From NCBI GenBank assembly GCA_013289165.1, contig JABDAL010000008.1, positions 1 through 54,706 of the forward strand: a stretch of 54,706 bases of DNA, read 5' to 3'. Position 1 is the stretch's first letter, and each line of letters starts with the position of its first letter. Under the pieces are notes generated by a model that was not told the origin of the DNA, did no database searches, and was given only the letters and a program-made list of their open reading frames with translations. A program made the position numbers and the translations under genes. Shown here one piece after another: positions 43,106 to 51,522 of the stretch. The stretch is from Bacteroidota bacterium. Its GTDB lineage: Bacteria > Bacteroidota > Bacteroidia > JABEUT01.

Positions 43106-46012
43106 ATGAAAAAGTTGTTTCTATTTCTGCCGGTGGTATTACTACTGTTTGCAGGTTGTGCAAAAAAAGATAAATACACTTATGTTACGGTTCCGAATGA
43201 CCCTACCAATGGGCGTATTTATACTTTGCCAAATGGTTTGACTGTGTACATAAGCCAATACAGTGCAGAGCCACGTATACAAACTCTTATTGCTACAAAG
43301 GCTGGCAGCAAATTCGATCCGCATGATGCCACCGGATTAGCACACTACCTGGAGCACATGCTTTTTAAAGGAACATCAAAATACGGTAGTGCGGACTATG
43401 CTAAAGAAAAGCCTTTGCTGGATGAAATAGACAGCTTGTTTGAAGGGTACAGGCACATTACAGATACGGCTGCAAGAATAAAAATGTACCATCAAATTGA
43501 TAGTGTTTCTTATTTGGCGTCCCACTATGCTATTGCTAATGAGTATGATAAAATGATGACTGCCATCGGTTCAAAGGGAACCAATGCATTCACTTCCGTT
43601 GAACAAACTGTTTTCCAGGAAGACATACCTTCAAACGAGCTTGAGCCTTGGCTGCAAATAGAATCGAACCGTTTTACTGACCCGGTAATGCGGTTATTCC
43701 ATACTGAGTTAGAAGCGGTGTACGAGGAAAAAAACAGGAACCTCGATAATGATGATGAAAAAGTTTTTGAGGCACAAAACGCCATGCTGTTCAAAAAGCA
43801 TCCCTATGGAACACAAACAACTATAGGTACAATACATGACCTGAAAAATCCTTCGCTTAAAGACATCATCAGCTATTTCCATACTTACTATGTGCCCAAT
43901 AATATGGTTATTGCATTAAGCGGCGATGTAAATCCGGATACAGCTATACGCTTAATTGATAAGTATTGGGGGGCAGTTCCGTCAAAAGAAGTTCCTAAGT
44001 TCGACCCTCCGAAGGAGGATTCAATAACTGCACCTGAATATAAATCAGTTGTTGGGCCGGAAGCAGCTTATGTGTCTATTGGGTATCGTTTCCCCGGGGC
44101 AGGTTCCAAAGAAGCAGATATGCTTGATCTGATGTCACAGATGCTAAATAACAACCAGGCTGGATTGTTTGATATTGATTTGAAACAACAATTTAAAGTG
44201 TTGAATGCAAATGCCTGGGACAATTCTATGAAAGATTATACCGTGTGGGCTCTGCAGGCATATCCTAAAGAAGGTCAAACACTGGAAGATGCCAGGGACA
44301 TCCTGTTAAAAGAGCAGGACAAACTGAAAACAGGTGATTTCCCCGACTGGCTTATCGGCGCAGTAATCAATAATATGAAGTTACAACAGATACAACAGTT
44401 TAGAGAATACCAATACCGTGCATACATTTATATACAAGCATTTACAGCAGGCGAAGATTGGGGCGATGCAGTGGGTGAAGTTCAACGCTTGTCTAAAGTA
44501 ACCAAACAGGACGTAATGGATTTTGCAAAAGCCAATTTTAAAAATAATTATGTAGTGGTTTATAAGAGGGTAGGGAAGGACTCGACAGTCGAAAAAGTAA
44601 GCAAACCGACGATCACTCCTATTCAAACAAATGCTACGGCAGGTTCATCTTCTTTTGTAAAACAAATCGAGGATGAAAAAGTGCCTTCTGTTCAACCTGT
44701 GTATATTGATTACAAAAAAGACATACAAAAGCTGACAGTTGGTAATAAGCTGCCTGTTTATTATGTAAATAATAATGAGGACAGTATTTTCAGTGTGTAT
44801 TATTTATTTGACTTTGGTGGCAGAAACAGCAAGCTTTTGAAGCCTGCCATGAAGTACCTGGAATATGGAGGCACTTCTAAACTTCCCCCCGCCCAGGTTC
44901 AGCAGGAATTCTATAAGCTCGCTTGTTCATTCAATACATTTGTTGATAAGGATAAGTTATATATTTATATGACGGGGCTTTCGAACAATTTTGTCCCTGC
45001 TGTTAAACTGATGGAAAATCTCCTTTCCGATGTTCAACCTGATACGTCTGTAATGAGAAAGCTTATTGGGGCTAGTCTTAAACAGCGTGAAAATGATAAG
45101 CAGGATAAAAATGTTATTCTCTTCCAATCTATGTATAGTTATGGAATTTATGGCGCACATAATCCGTTCAACTATGCCCTTTCAAATACTGAGGTAGAGA
45201 ATTTAAAACCTGAACAGCTTACAGATATTTTGCATCATCTCACATCCTATCCTCACCATGTTCTTTACTATGGTCCCGAAGATGCAAAACAATTGCAAAG
45301 TGACCTTGAGCAGTATCACAAATTGCCGGCTACATTCGATGCGTTGCCTGTGGCAGAGAAGTTCGAGCAACAAGAAGGTTCAAACCATGTTTATATAGTT
45401 GATCATGATATGAAACAGGCAGAAATTATTATTCTTTCCCGTGGCGGACATTACGACATTAATCTGGCACCTTTAGCTTCTATGTATAACGAATATTTTG
45501 GTGGTTCAATGGCATCTGTTGTCTTCCAGACGTTAAGGGAATCCAAGGCACTTGCTTATGCTACATTTTGTCGCTATGGTAATCCGGGTGATTCTACTGA
45601 ATATTACTATGACCTTGCTTACATAGGTGCCCAGGAAGATAAATTGCCACAGGCTTTGGATGGTATTTTCCAACTTCTAAATGATACGATGCCCAAATAT
45701 GATCAATTATGGAGTACATCTAAAGAGGCAGTTCTTAAAAACATCGAGTCGAATAGAATTATTCGGGAAAGTATACTATTCAATTATGATAATGCCCGCA
45801 GGCTTGGAGTGGACCATGATGCTCGTAAAGACGTATATGAAAAAACGCCCGGACTTACCTTTGCTGATATTGAAAAATTCCATGCAGAAAAAATAGCTCA
45901 TCATCCATATACAGTTCTGGTAATTGGAAACAAAAAGGACATGGATATTGCGGCCCTTCAAAAGTACGGTAATGTAGATTACCTTACTATGGAAGATATT
46001 TTTGGCTACTAA
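43106..46012 (+). CDS. M16 family zinc metallopeptidase (lipoprotein)
   Basis: 968 residues with a lipoprotein signal peptide (MKKLFLFLPVVLLLFAGC, Cys18). The inverted zinc motif HYLEH is at residues 80-84 (HxxEH) with the distal Glu expected in EAVYEEKNRN, then the C-terminal inactive half typical of pitrilysin or insulinase (two M16 and two M16_C domains). A periplasmic or outer-membrane-anchored protease that degrades peptides. A longer upstream frame from 43034 overlaps dnaX and lacks a signal peptide, so it is rejected. Complete promoter in front. Confidence 0.93.
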   Translation: MKKLFLFLPVVLLLFAGCAKKDKYTYVTVPNDPTNGRIYTLPNGLTVYISQYSAEPRIQTLIATKAGSKFDPHDATGLAHYLEHMLFKGTSKYGSADYAKEKPLLDEIDSLFEGYRHITDTAARIKMYHQIDSVSYLASHYAIANEYDKMMTAIGSKGTNAFTSVEQTVFQEDIPSNELEPWLQIESNRFTDPVMRLFHTELEAVYEEKNRNLDNDDEKVFEAQNAMLFKKHPYGTQTTIGTIHDLKNPSLKDIISYFHTYYVPNNMVIALSGDVNPDTAIRLIDKYWGAVPSKEVPKFDPPKEDSITAPEYKSVVGPEAAYVSIGYRFPGAGSKEADMLDLMSQMLNNNQAGLFDIDLKQQFKVLNANAWDNSMKDYTVWALQAYPKEGQTLEDARDILLKEQDKLKTGDFPDWLIGAVINNMKLQQIQQFREYQYRAYIYIQAFTAGEDWGDAVGEVQRLSKVTKQDVMDFAKANFKNNYVVVYKRVGKDSTVEKVSKPTITPIQTNATAGSSSFVKQIEDEKVPSVQPVYIDYKKDIQKLTVGNKLPVYYVNNNEDSIFSVYYLFDFGGRNSKLLKPAMKYLEYGGTSKLPPAQVQQEFYKLACSFNTFVDKDKLYIYMTGLSNNFVPAVKLMENLLSDVQPDTSVMRKLIGASLKQRENDKQDKNVILFQSMYSYGIYGAHNPFNYALSNTEVENLKPEQLTDILHHLTSYPHHVLYYGPEDAKQLQSDLEQYHKLPATFDALPVAEKFEQQEGSNHVYIVDHDMKQAEIIILSRGGHYDINLAPLASMYNEYFGGSMASVVFQTLRESKALAYATFCRYGNPGDSTEYYYDLAYIGAQEDKLPQALDGIFQLLNDTMPKYDQLWSTSKEAVLKNIESNRIIRESILFNYDNARRLGVDHDARKDVYEKTPGLTFADIEKFHAEKIAHHPYTVLVIGNKKDMDIAALQKYGNVDYLTMEDIFGY

Positions 46013-46028
46013 GCGTAGGATAAACTGT

Positions 46029-46036
46029 TAACTTTG
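46029..46036 (+). promoter_or_regulatory. -7 promoter box (TAACTTTG) for icd
   Basis: Exact TAnnTTTG match 18 bases before the icd ATG; a TTTG 24 bases upstream (46001-46004) is a loosely spaced -33 candidate. Confidence 0.5.
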
Positions 46037-46054
46037 CGGACTTAAAAACTATAT

Positions 46055-47398
46055 ATGAACCCACAAAAAATAAGTATTGAAAAAGGTGTTTTAAAAGTTC
46101 CCGATAACCCTATTATCCCATTTATAGAAGGCGATGGCACAGGCCGCGATATTTGGAAAGCATCTGTTCGCGTGATAGATGCAGCAGTGAGGAATGCCTA
46201 TAATGGCAAGAAGCAAATTGTCTGGGAAGAAGTTTTGGCAGGCCAAAAAGCTTTTGACCAAACGGGTAACTGGTTACCCGATGAAACCCTTGCAGCATTC
46301 AAAGAATATTTAGTGGGTATTAAGGGTCCCTTGACTACTCCTGTGGGTGGCGGAATCCGTTCACTCAATGTAGCTTTGAGGCAGATACTTGATTTATATG
46401 TATGTCTTCGTCCGGTTCGCTGGTTTGAAGGAGTTCCTTCACCTGTAAAAAATCCGGGTGCGGTTAACATGGTTATTTTCCGTGAAAACACCGAAGATAT
46501 TTATGCAGGTATTGAATATGTAGCCGGCAGCCCTGAAGCTCAAAAAGTACTTGATTTTATTGCTAAGGAATTTCCCAAGGACTTTGCTAAAATACGTTTT
46601 GGAACAAAGGAAAAGGCAGCTGCTTTTAACAAGGAGGCTAATATGAACAGGCCGGATGATGTAATGGTAGGTATAGGTATTAAGCCGGTAAGTAAAATAG
46701 GTAGCGGGCGGTTGGTGTATGCTGCTGTAGAATATGCTATAAAACATAAACGTAAGTCAGTTACCTTGGTGCATAAAGGCAATATTATGAAATATACCGA
46801 AGGTGCTTTCCGCGACTGGGGATATGCGCTTGCCGAGAAATCTTTTGGCGATAAAGTTTATACATGGATGCAGTGGGAAAAAACAAAGAGTGAAAAAGGT
46901 GAAGAAGCTGCCAATGCTGAACAGAAAGCTGCTCTGGCTTCCGGGAAAGTACTTATTAAGGACGCCATTGCCGATATTACCCTTCAGCAAGTTCTTACCC
47001 GCCCCGAAGATTTTGATGTAATTGCAACCCTCAACCTGAATGGAGACTATCTCTCCGATGCACTTGCTGCACAAGTAGGAGGTATTGGTATTGCACCTGG
47101 TGCAAACATCAATTATATTACAGGCCATGCGATATTTGAAGCTACCCATGGAACAGCACCCAAGTATGCTGACTTAGATAAGGTGAATCCCGGTTCAGTA
47201 ATTCTATCCGGTGCCATGATGCTCGAACACATGGGCTGGCTGGAGGCTGCTGAATTGATTTACCGCGGCATGGAAGCATCTATTGCAAACAAGCATGTTA
47301 CCTACGATTTTGAAAGATTTATGCCAGGTGCAACCTTACTTAAATGCTCCGAGTTCGGTACCGAGATAATAAAAAATATGGAGGCAGTGAAAGTATAA
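46055..47398 (+). CDS. icd: NADP-dependent isocitrate dehydrogenase
   Basis: TCA-cycle enzyme converting isocitrate to 2-oxoglutarate and CO2 with NADP+. 447 residues, including [21 protein letters not shown] (substrate-binding Ser and Arg residues as in E. coli Icd), [18 protein letters not shown] and the C-terminal metal/coenzyme region [16 protein letters not shown] and [10 protein letters not shown]. Homodimeric type, full length. Ended by an intrinsic terminator at 47423-47457. Confidence 0.96.
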   Translation: MNPQKISIEKGVLKVPDNPIIPFIEGDGTGRDIWKASVRVIDAAVRNAYNGKKQIVWEEVLAGQKAFDQTGNWLPDETLAAFKEYLVGIKGPLTTPVGGGIRSLNVALRQILDLYVCLRPVRWFEGVPSPVKNPGAVNMVIFRENTEDIYAGIEYVAGSPEAQKVLDFIAKEFPKDFAKIRFGTKEKAAAFNKEANMNRPDDVMVGIGIKPVSKIGSGRLVYAAVEYAIKHKRKSVTLVHKGNIMKYTEGAFRDWGYALAEKSFGDKVYTWMQWEKTKSEKGEEAANAEQKAALASGKVLIKDAIADITLQQVLTRPEDFDVIATLNLNGDYLSDALAAQVGGIGIAPGANINYITGHAIFEATHGTAPKYADLDKVNPGSVILSGAMMLEHMGWLEAAELIYRGMEASIANKHVTYDFERFMPGATLLKCSEFGTEIIKNMEAVKV

Positions 47399-47422
47399 TC
47401 TTTCGAAAAGAAGTAAAAAATG

Positions 47423-47457
47423 ATAACCCCGTCGGAGATGATGGGGTTATTTGTTTT
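47423..47457 (+). terminator. Intrinsic terminator of icd
   Basis: Perfect 8-pair stem ATAACCCC/GGGGTTAT with a 12-base loop, then TTGTTTT, 25 bases past the icd stop codon. It lies within the longer open frame of the next gene, arguing that that gene starts downstream. Confidence 0.85.
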
Positions 47458-47465
47458 GGGTATTA

Positions 47466-47473
47466 TATCTTTG
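47466..47473 (+). promoter_or_regulatory. -7 promoter box (TATCTTTG) for the DUF488 gene
   Basis: Exact TAnnTTTG match ending 6 bases before the ATG at 47480, so the transcript would be leaderless or nearly so. Confidence 0.58.
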
Positions 47474-47479
47474 AAAGAA

Positions 47480-48022
47480 ATGAACGGGCAAAATAAAGTG
47501 ATATGGACCATAGGCCATTCTACCCGCTCCCTGGAGGAGTTTATAGGTATTCTTCATTCCTTTCAAATAAAACTCCTTGCCGATATTCGTAGTTATCCCG
47601 GTTCAAAGCGCTTTCCTCATTTTAACAAAACAAATCTTGAACTTTCTCTGCCAAAAGAGGGTATAAACTATATCCACTTAGTCAATCTGGGCGGAAGAAG
47701 AAAACAAGGCCCAAACTCAATTAATACTGCCTGGCAACATACAGCTTTCAGGGGCTATACGGATTACATGGAAACAGCCAACTTTCAAACTGCTATTCCA
47801 GAACTTGAAAGCGAAGCTCTTAGACAAAGAACTGCTTACATGTGTTCCGAGGCAGTCTGGTGGAGATGCCACCGCTCATTAGTTTCTGATTACTTAAAAT
47901 TTCAGGGCTGGGAGGTGATTCACATAATGGGTAAAAGCAATGGTGTGGAACATCCATATACTAAAGCTTCAAGAATTGTAGATGGCAGGTTAACGTATTC
48001 AGAGAATGACTTGTTTAGCTAA
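47480..48022 (+). CDS. DUF488 family protein
   Basis: 180 residues. The family signature is clear: WTIGHSTRSLEEFIGIL at the start, LADIRSYPGSKRFPHFNK, then YMCSEAVWWRCHRSLVSDYL with the conserved Cys and His. DUF488 proteins are small cytosolic proteins of unknown activity, possibly nucleic-acid-linked. The ATG at 47480 is preferred over more distal starts because the icd terminator and a promoter box lie in the extended frame. 28 bases before gldA. Confidence 0.85.
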   Translation: MNGQNKVIWTIGHSTRSLEEFIGILHSFQIKLLADIRSYPGSKRFPHFNKTNLELSLPKEGINYIHLVNLGGRRKQGPNSINTAWQHTAFRGYTDYMETANFQTAIPELESEALRQRTAYMCSEAVWWRCHRSLVSDYLKFQGWEVIHIMGKSNGVEHPYTKASRIVDGRLTYSENDLFS

Positions 48023-48037
48023 CAAAAGATAAAAACG

Positions 48038-48045
48038 TATTTTTG
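48038..48045 (+). promoter_or_regulatory. -7 promoter box (TATTTTTG) for gldA
   Basis: Exact TAnnTTTG match ending 5 bases before the gldA ATG, again indicating a leaderless or near-leaderless transcript. Confidence 0.52.
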
Positions 48046-48050
48046 CCAAT

Positions 48051-48980
48051 ATGTCAGTTTCGATAGAGCACATTACAAAAATTTATGGAACCCAAAAGGC
48101 GCTTGATGATGTGTCTTTTAACATTAGGAGTGGAGAGGTAGTAGGTTTTCTTGGTCCAAATGGTGCCGGGAAAAGTACCATGATGAAAATAATAACCTGC
48201 TTCTTGCCACAAACTTCCGGTAAAGTTTCTGTATGTGGCTATGATGTGGCGGAACAATCACTGGAAGTAAGAAAAAATGTAGGATACCTGGCAGAAAGCA
48301 ATCCCCTCTATCTGGATATGTATGTAAAGGAATACCTTGCCTTTATTGCAGGGCTGCATCACATAAAAAACCCTGAAAAACGTATTCAGGAAATGATTGA
48401 TATTACAGGGTTGCAGGTAGAGCAGAAAAAGAAAACAGGGGCTTTATCAAAAGGGTACCGCCAGCGGGTGGGCCTTGCACAGGCACTAATGCACGACCCT
48501 AAGGTACTTATCCTGGATGAACCCACCAGCGGGCTCGACCCTAATCAACTTCAGGAAATACGGAATCTTATTGTAAGTATAGGCAAACAGAAAACGGTAA
48601 TACTTTCTACGCACATTATGCAAGAGGTGGAGGCTGTTTGTGATCGGGTAATTATTATCAATAAAGGAAAAATAGTGGCTGATAAGCTTACAGGGGATAT
48701 GAAAACCCTTGCAGGTAATATGACAGTTATTACAGTAGAGTTTGATAAAGAACCTAATCAGGCAGAATTGCAAAAACTACCAGGGATAGACAGCATGGAA
48801 GTTGTTAATCCAACTACAGTAAAACTCCATATAACAACCAATATAGATATCCGCCCTGAAATATTCCATTATGCGGTAGAGCATAATCTTACCGTTCTTA
48901 CTATGCATAAAGAAGAAAAGAAATTGGAAGAGGTATTTAAAAACTTAACGCAAGAATCATCTGAAGGTATTTTATCATAA
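48051..48980 (+). CDS. gldA: Gliding-motility-type ABC transporter ATP-binding protein GldA
   Basis: 309 residues with an ABC ATPase domain: Walker A GPNGAGKSTMMKI, Q-loop, signature LSKGYRQRVGLAQ, Walker B VLILDEPTSGLDP and H-loop STHIM. The C-terminal extension and the overall match point to GldA, the ATPase partner of the GldF/GldG permeases needed for gliding in Flavobacterium. No gldF or gldG is in the window, so a permease must be encoded elsewhere; it could also serve another exporter. Confidence 0.82.
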   Translation: MSVSIEHITKIYGTQKALDDVSFNIRSGEVVGFLGPNGAGKSTMMKIITCFLPQTSGKVSVCGYDVAEQSLEVRKNVGYLAESNPLYLDMYVKEYLAFIAGLHHIKNPEKRIQEMIDITGLQVEQKKKTGALSKGYRQRVGLAQALMHDPKVLILDEPTSGLDPNQLQEIRNLIVSIGKQKTVILSTHIMQEVEAVCDRVIIINKGKIVADKLTGDMKTLAGNMTVITVEFDKEPNQAELQKLPGIDSMEVVNPTTVKLHITTNIDIRPEIFHYAVEHNLTVLTMHKEEKKLEEVFKNLTQESSEGILS

Positions 48981-49333
48981 TTGGTATAATCATATTTAAG
49001 TTTTGATAGAATATTTTATTGAGAAAAGTTGGTGAAAGAAAGGCGATTTTTATTTTCAACCTTGCGTTATTAACCGTGGGTCTTCTTAAAATACCGAAAA
49101 ATACCTCTACATAATAAAATTTCCCAGGTTTCCAAAGTTTTCAACAACTTTATTTACCGTCTTTTGCACGAAAACGCCGTATTATTGCCATTTATCCCGA
49201 TTTTTATTAATATCTTTGCAGAAGTTTTGTGGAAAACTCTAATCAAGCAGTTTTGCTGTACTCACTGATGTTAATATTACCTTCTGACATTCAATCATCT
49301 AACTCCTAATATTTATTAAACCTCAACTATTCT
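48981..49333. other. 353-base intergenic region between gldA and the starch-synthase-like gene
   Basis: No gene. It contains a -7 box TATCTTTG at 49211-49218 that would give a leader of about 110 bases to the following gene, and a small AAAGTT/AACTTT hairpin at 49134-49151, possibly a weak gldA terminator. Otherwise AT-rich and featureless. Confidence 0.5.
49211..49218 (+). promoter_or_regulatory. -7 promoter box (TATCTTTG) before the starch-synthase-like gene
   Basis: Exact TAnnTTTG match followed by C; a TTG lies 23 bases upstream. Probably drives the run of genes 49334-53364. Confidence 0.55.
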
Positions 49334-50161
49334 ATGAAAAAAGCTAGAGTTTTATTCGTTTCCCAGGAAATCTATCCTTATATGGATGAGAAGCCAATTT
49401 CCATGATTACGCGTAACCTCCCCCAAGGTATACAGGAGAAAGGCAGGGAAATAAGAACTTTCATGCCCCGTTATGGTTGTATTAACGAAATTCGGCATGG
49501 GTTGCACGAAGTTATCAGGTTATCAGGGATAAACCAGATTATTGATGACAATGACCATCCATTAATTATTAAAGTAGCATCCATCCAACGCGCTCGGATG
49601 CAGGTGTATTTTATTGATAATGAAGACTATTTCCAACGTAAGGCTACCTTTACCGACGAGCAGGATAGACCTTTTGCTGATAATGATGAAAGGTGCATAT
49701 TTTTCTGCCGTGGGGTAATTGAAACCGTACGTAAATTGAGCTGGAGCCCGGATATTATTCACTGCCACGGATGGTTTACCAGCCTGCTTCCTTTATATAT
49801 TAAAAAGGCATGCCAGGAAGACCCCTTATTTGAAAACTCCAAAGTAGTATATTCCCTTTATAATGACAAGTTTGAAGGACTACTGGATAAAAATATGGCC
49901 CGCAAAGCCGAATGGGAAAATGCAGAGCCAGGCGATTTATCAGTTATAAAAACCCCAAATTACAATACCCTAAGCAAACTTGCCATTAATTGGGCCGATG
50001 CAGTAGTTAAGGCTGAACCCGGATTAGATTCCGATATAGTAAAACATGCTGTAAAATCGGGCAAGCCTATTCTGGAACACAGTGGGGAGGATTATGCAGA
50101 TGCTTATTCTGAGTTTTATAATGAAATAATGGAACTCGAAGAAGCATTGGTAGATGAATAA
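49334..50161 (+). CDS. Truncated glycogen/starch synthase-like protein (GT5 N-terminal domain only)
   Basis: 275 residues resembling only the N-terminal Rossmann half of GT5 glycogen synthase: KARVLFVSQEIYPYM at the start, RTFMPRYG, and DIIHCHGWFTSLLP (the HxHxW-type motif). The KxGGLxD motif that binds ADP-glucose is replaced by DEKPISMITRNLP, and the whole C-terminal GT-B domain is missing. It is therefore unlikely to make glycogen; a regulatory or sugar-sensing role is possible (inference). Tightly followed by a DUF4270 lipoprotein gene (8-base overlap) and glmS. Confidence 0.8.
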   Translation: MKKARVLFVSQEIYPYMDEKPISMITRNLPQGIQEKGREIRTFMPRYGCINEIRHGLHEVIRLSGINQIIDDNDHPLIIKVASIQRARMQVYFIDNEDYFQRKATFTDEQDRPFADNDERCIFFCRGVIETVRKLSWSPDIIHCHGWFTSLLPLYIKKACQEDPLFENSKVVYSLYNDKFEGLLDKNMARKAEWENAEPGDLSVIKTPNYNTLSKLAINWADAVVKAEPGLDSDIVKHAVKSGKPILEHSGEDYADAYSEFYNEIMELEEALVDE

Positions 50162-51512
50162 TCCTTTTGTTGTACGTTCCCGGTTTGCCAATTTTTTTAT
50201 AATTGCTCTTGTTCTATCCATATTTTCTTTGTTGAATTCCTGCAAGGATGATACGGGAGGGGTAGGAGCTAATGTTTTACCCCAAAGTGACTTGATAAAT
50301 GGTACTCAAGTAGATACCACGACAGTGGTTACTTCTATGTTCGTGAAAGATTCCTGTTTAACAAATGATATCATAAATTGTTTACTGGGTAGTTATAATG
50401 ACCCCATTTTTGGAGAGGCAAAAGCATCTTTATACATGGATGTGCTTTCACCGGCATACCCTACCGCCCCGCCGTGGACTTCGGGAACCGTTTTAGATTC
50501 AGCAGTTTTACTCCTACCATTTATTTCTAATAATTGGTACGGAAATTTGGATCCACAAACTTTTGTGGTAGATACAATGGAAAATTTTGTAATAGCCAAT
50601 AAAACCTATTTTTCCGATACTAATATTAGTTGTGGGCCTTCTCCAATTGCAATACAGCAGGTTACTCCTGCCTCTGACAAGGATACACTTGAAATCAGGT
50701 TGAGTAATAAATGGATGAATTACATTGCCAATAAGGTTCAAGTTAATAACAATTATTACTGGAGTAATTTTGGTGGCCTTGTTAAAGGGCTTTATGTAAC
50801 AGTTTCTAATCCACCCCAACTTCCGGGCCAGGGGGCTATTTTGTATGTTCCTATGTATCCTGCTCCTTTTGGGGGTGTTTATTTTTATTATCACTATATA
50901 GCTTCACCCGATACAGAAAATTATGTTCAATTTCAAATTGGGTACCAGAATAGTGTTTTAGCACCCTATTTTAATCACTTCGACCATAATTATTCCACAT
51001 CTCCTTTTGGTGCCGTTCGCCCTTCTGGCAAACATGATTCGGTAAGTGCAAATACATTAATGTATGTACAGGGCATGGGTGGAGTAGCAGGAAGGATAAA
51101 TTTCCCTAACCTGTATAATAACTGGAAAAACAAGGGCACCGTGGCAATTAATGATGCAGAAGTAATATTGCCGGTTGATGCACAGGCAGATGCCTCATAT
51201 GGTCCTCCGGGTAGCCTTTATTTGAATGGAACAAATTATGACTGGCAGGGTTATAATTTGCCCGATAATAATGGTCAGGGATGGTATAATGGTAATTTCA
51301 ATCCATTTAATAATACCTATACCTTTAATATAACTCAGTACATTCAACAGGTAATACAAGGAAAAGATACCGACCGAGGTTTATATGTAGTTCCCATAAA
51401 TTCGGCAATATCGGCTAACAGGGTAGTGTTATATGGTGCGGGGAATGGCATACAGACAAGCAAAAAAACACAATTAGTACTTTATTATACTCCATTAGGG
51501 GCTAAAAAATAA
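50154..51512 (+). CDS. DUF4270 family lipoprotein
   Basis: 452 residues with lipobox SLLNSC (Cys30) and the family's N-terminal stretch CKDDTGGVGANVLPQSDL and LLGSYNDPIFGEAKAS. DUF4270 proteins are Bacteroidota outer-membrane lipoproteins of unknown function, rich in beta strands. The gene overlaps the preceding one by 8 bases and is 10 bases before glmS, so the three form an operon. Confidence 0.83.
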   Translation: MNNPFVVRSRFANFFIIALVLSIFSLLNSCKDDTGGVGANVLPQSDLINGTQVDTTTVVTSMFVKDSCLTNDIINCLLGSYNDPIFGEAKASLYMDVLSPAYPTAPPWTSGTVLDSAVLLLPFISNNWYGNLDPQTFVVDTMENFVIANKTYFSDTNISCGPSPIAIQQVTPASDKDTLEIRLSNKWMNYIANKVQVNNNYYWSNFGGLVKGLYVTVSNPPQLPGQGAILYVPMYPAPFGGVYFYYHYIASPDTENYVQFQIGYQNSVLAPYFNHFDHNYSTSPFGAVRPSGKHDSVSANTLMYVQGMGGVAGRINFPNLYNNWKNKGTVAINDAEVILPVDAQADASYGPPGSLYLNGTNYDWQGYNLPDNNGQGWYNGNFNPFNNTYTFNITQYIQQVIQGKDTDRGLYVVPINSAISANRVVLYGAGNGIQTSKKTQLVLYYTPLGAKK

Positions 51513-51522
51513 CAATACAAGT

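Noticed and set aside
51513-51522. glmS ribozyme in front of glmS
   Set aside because: Only 10 bases separate glmS from the preceding stop codon and no ribozyme core is seen in the end of that gene.
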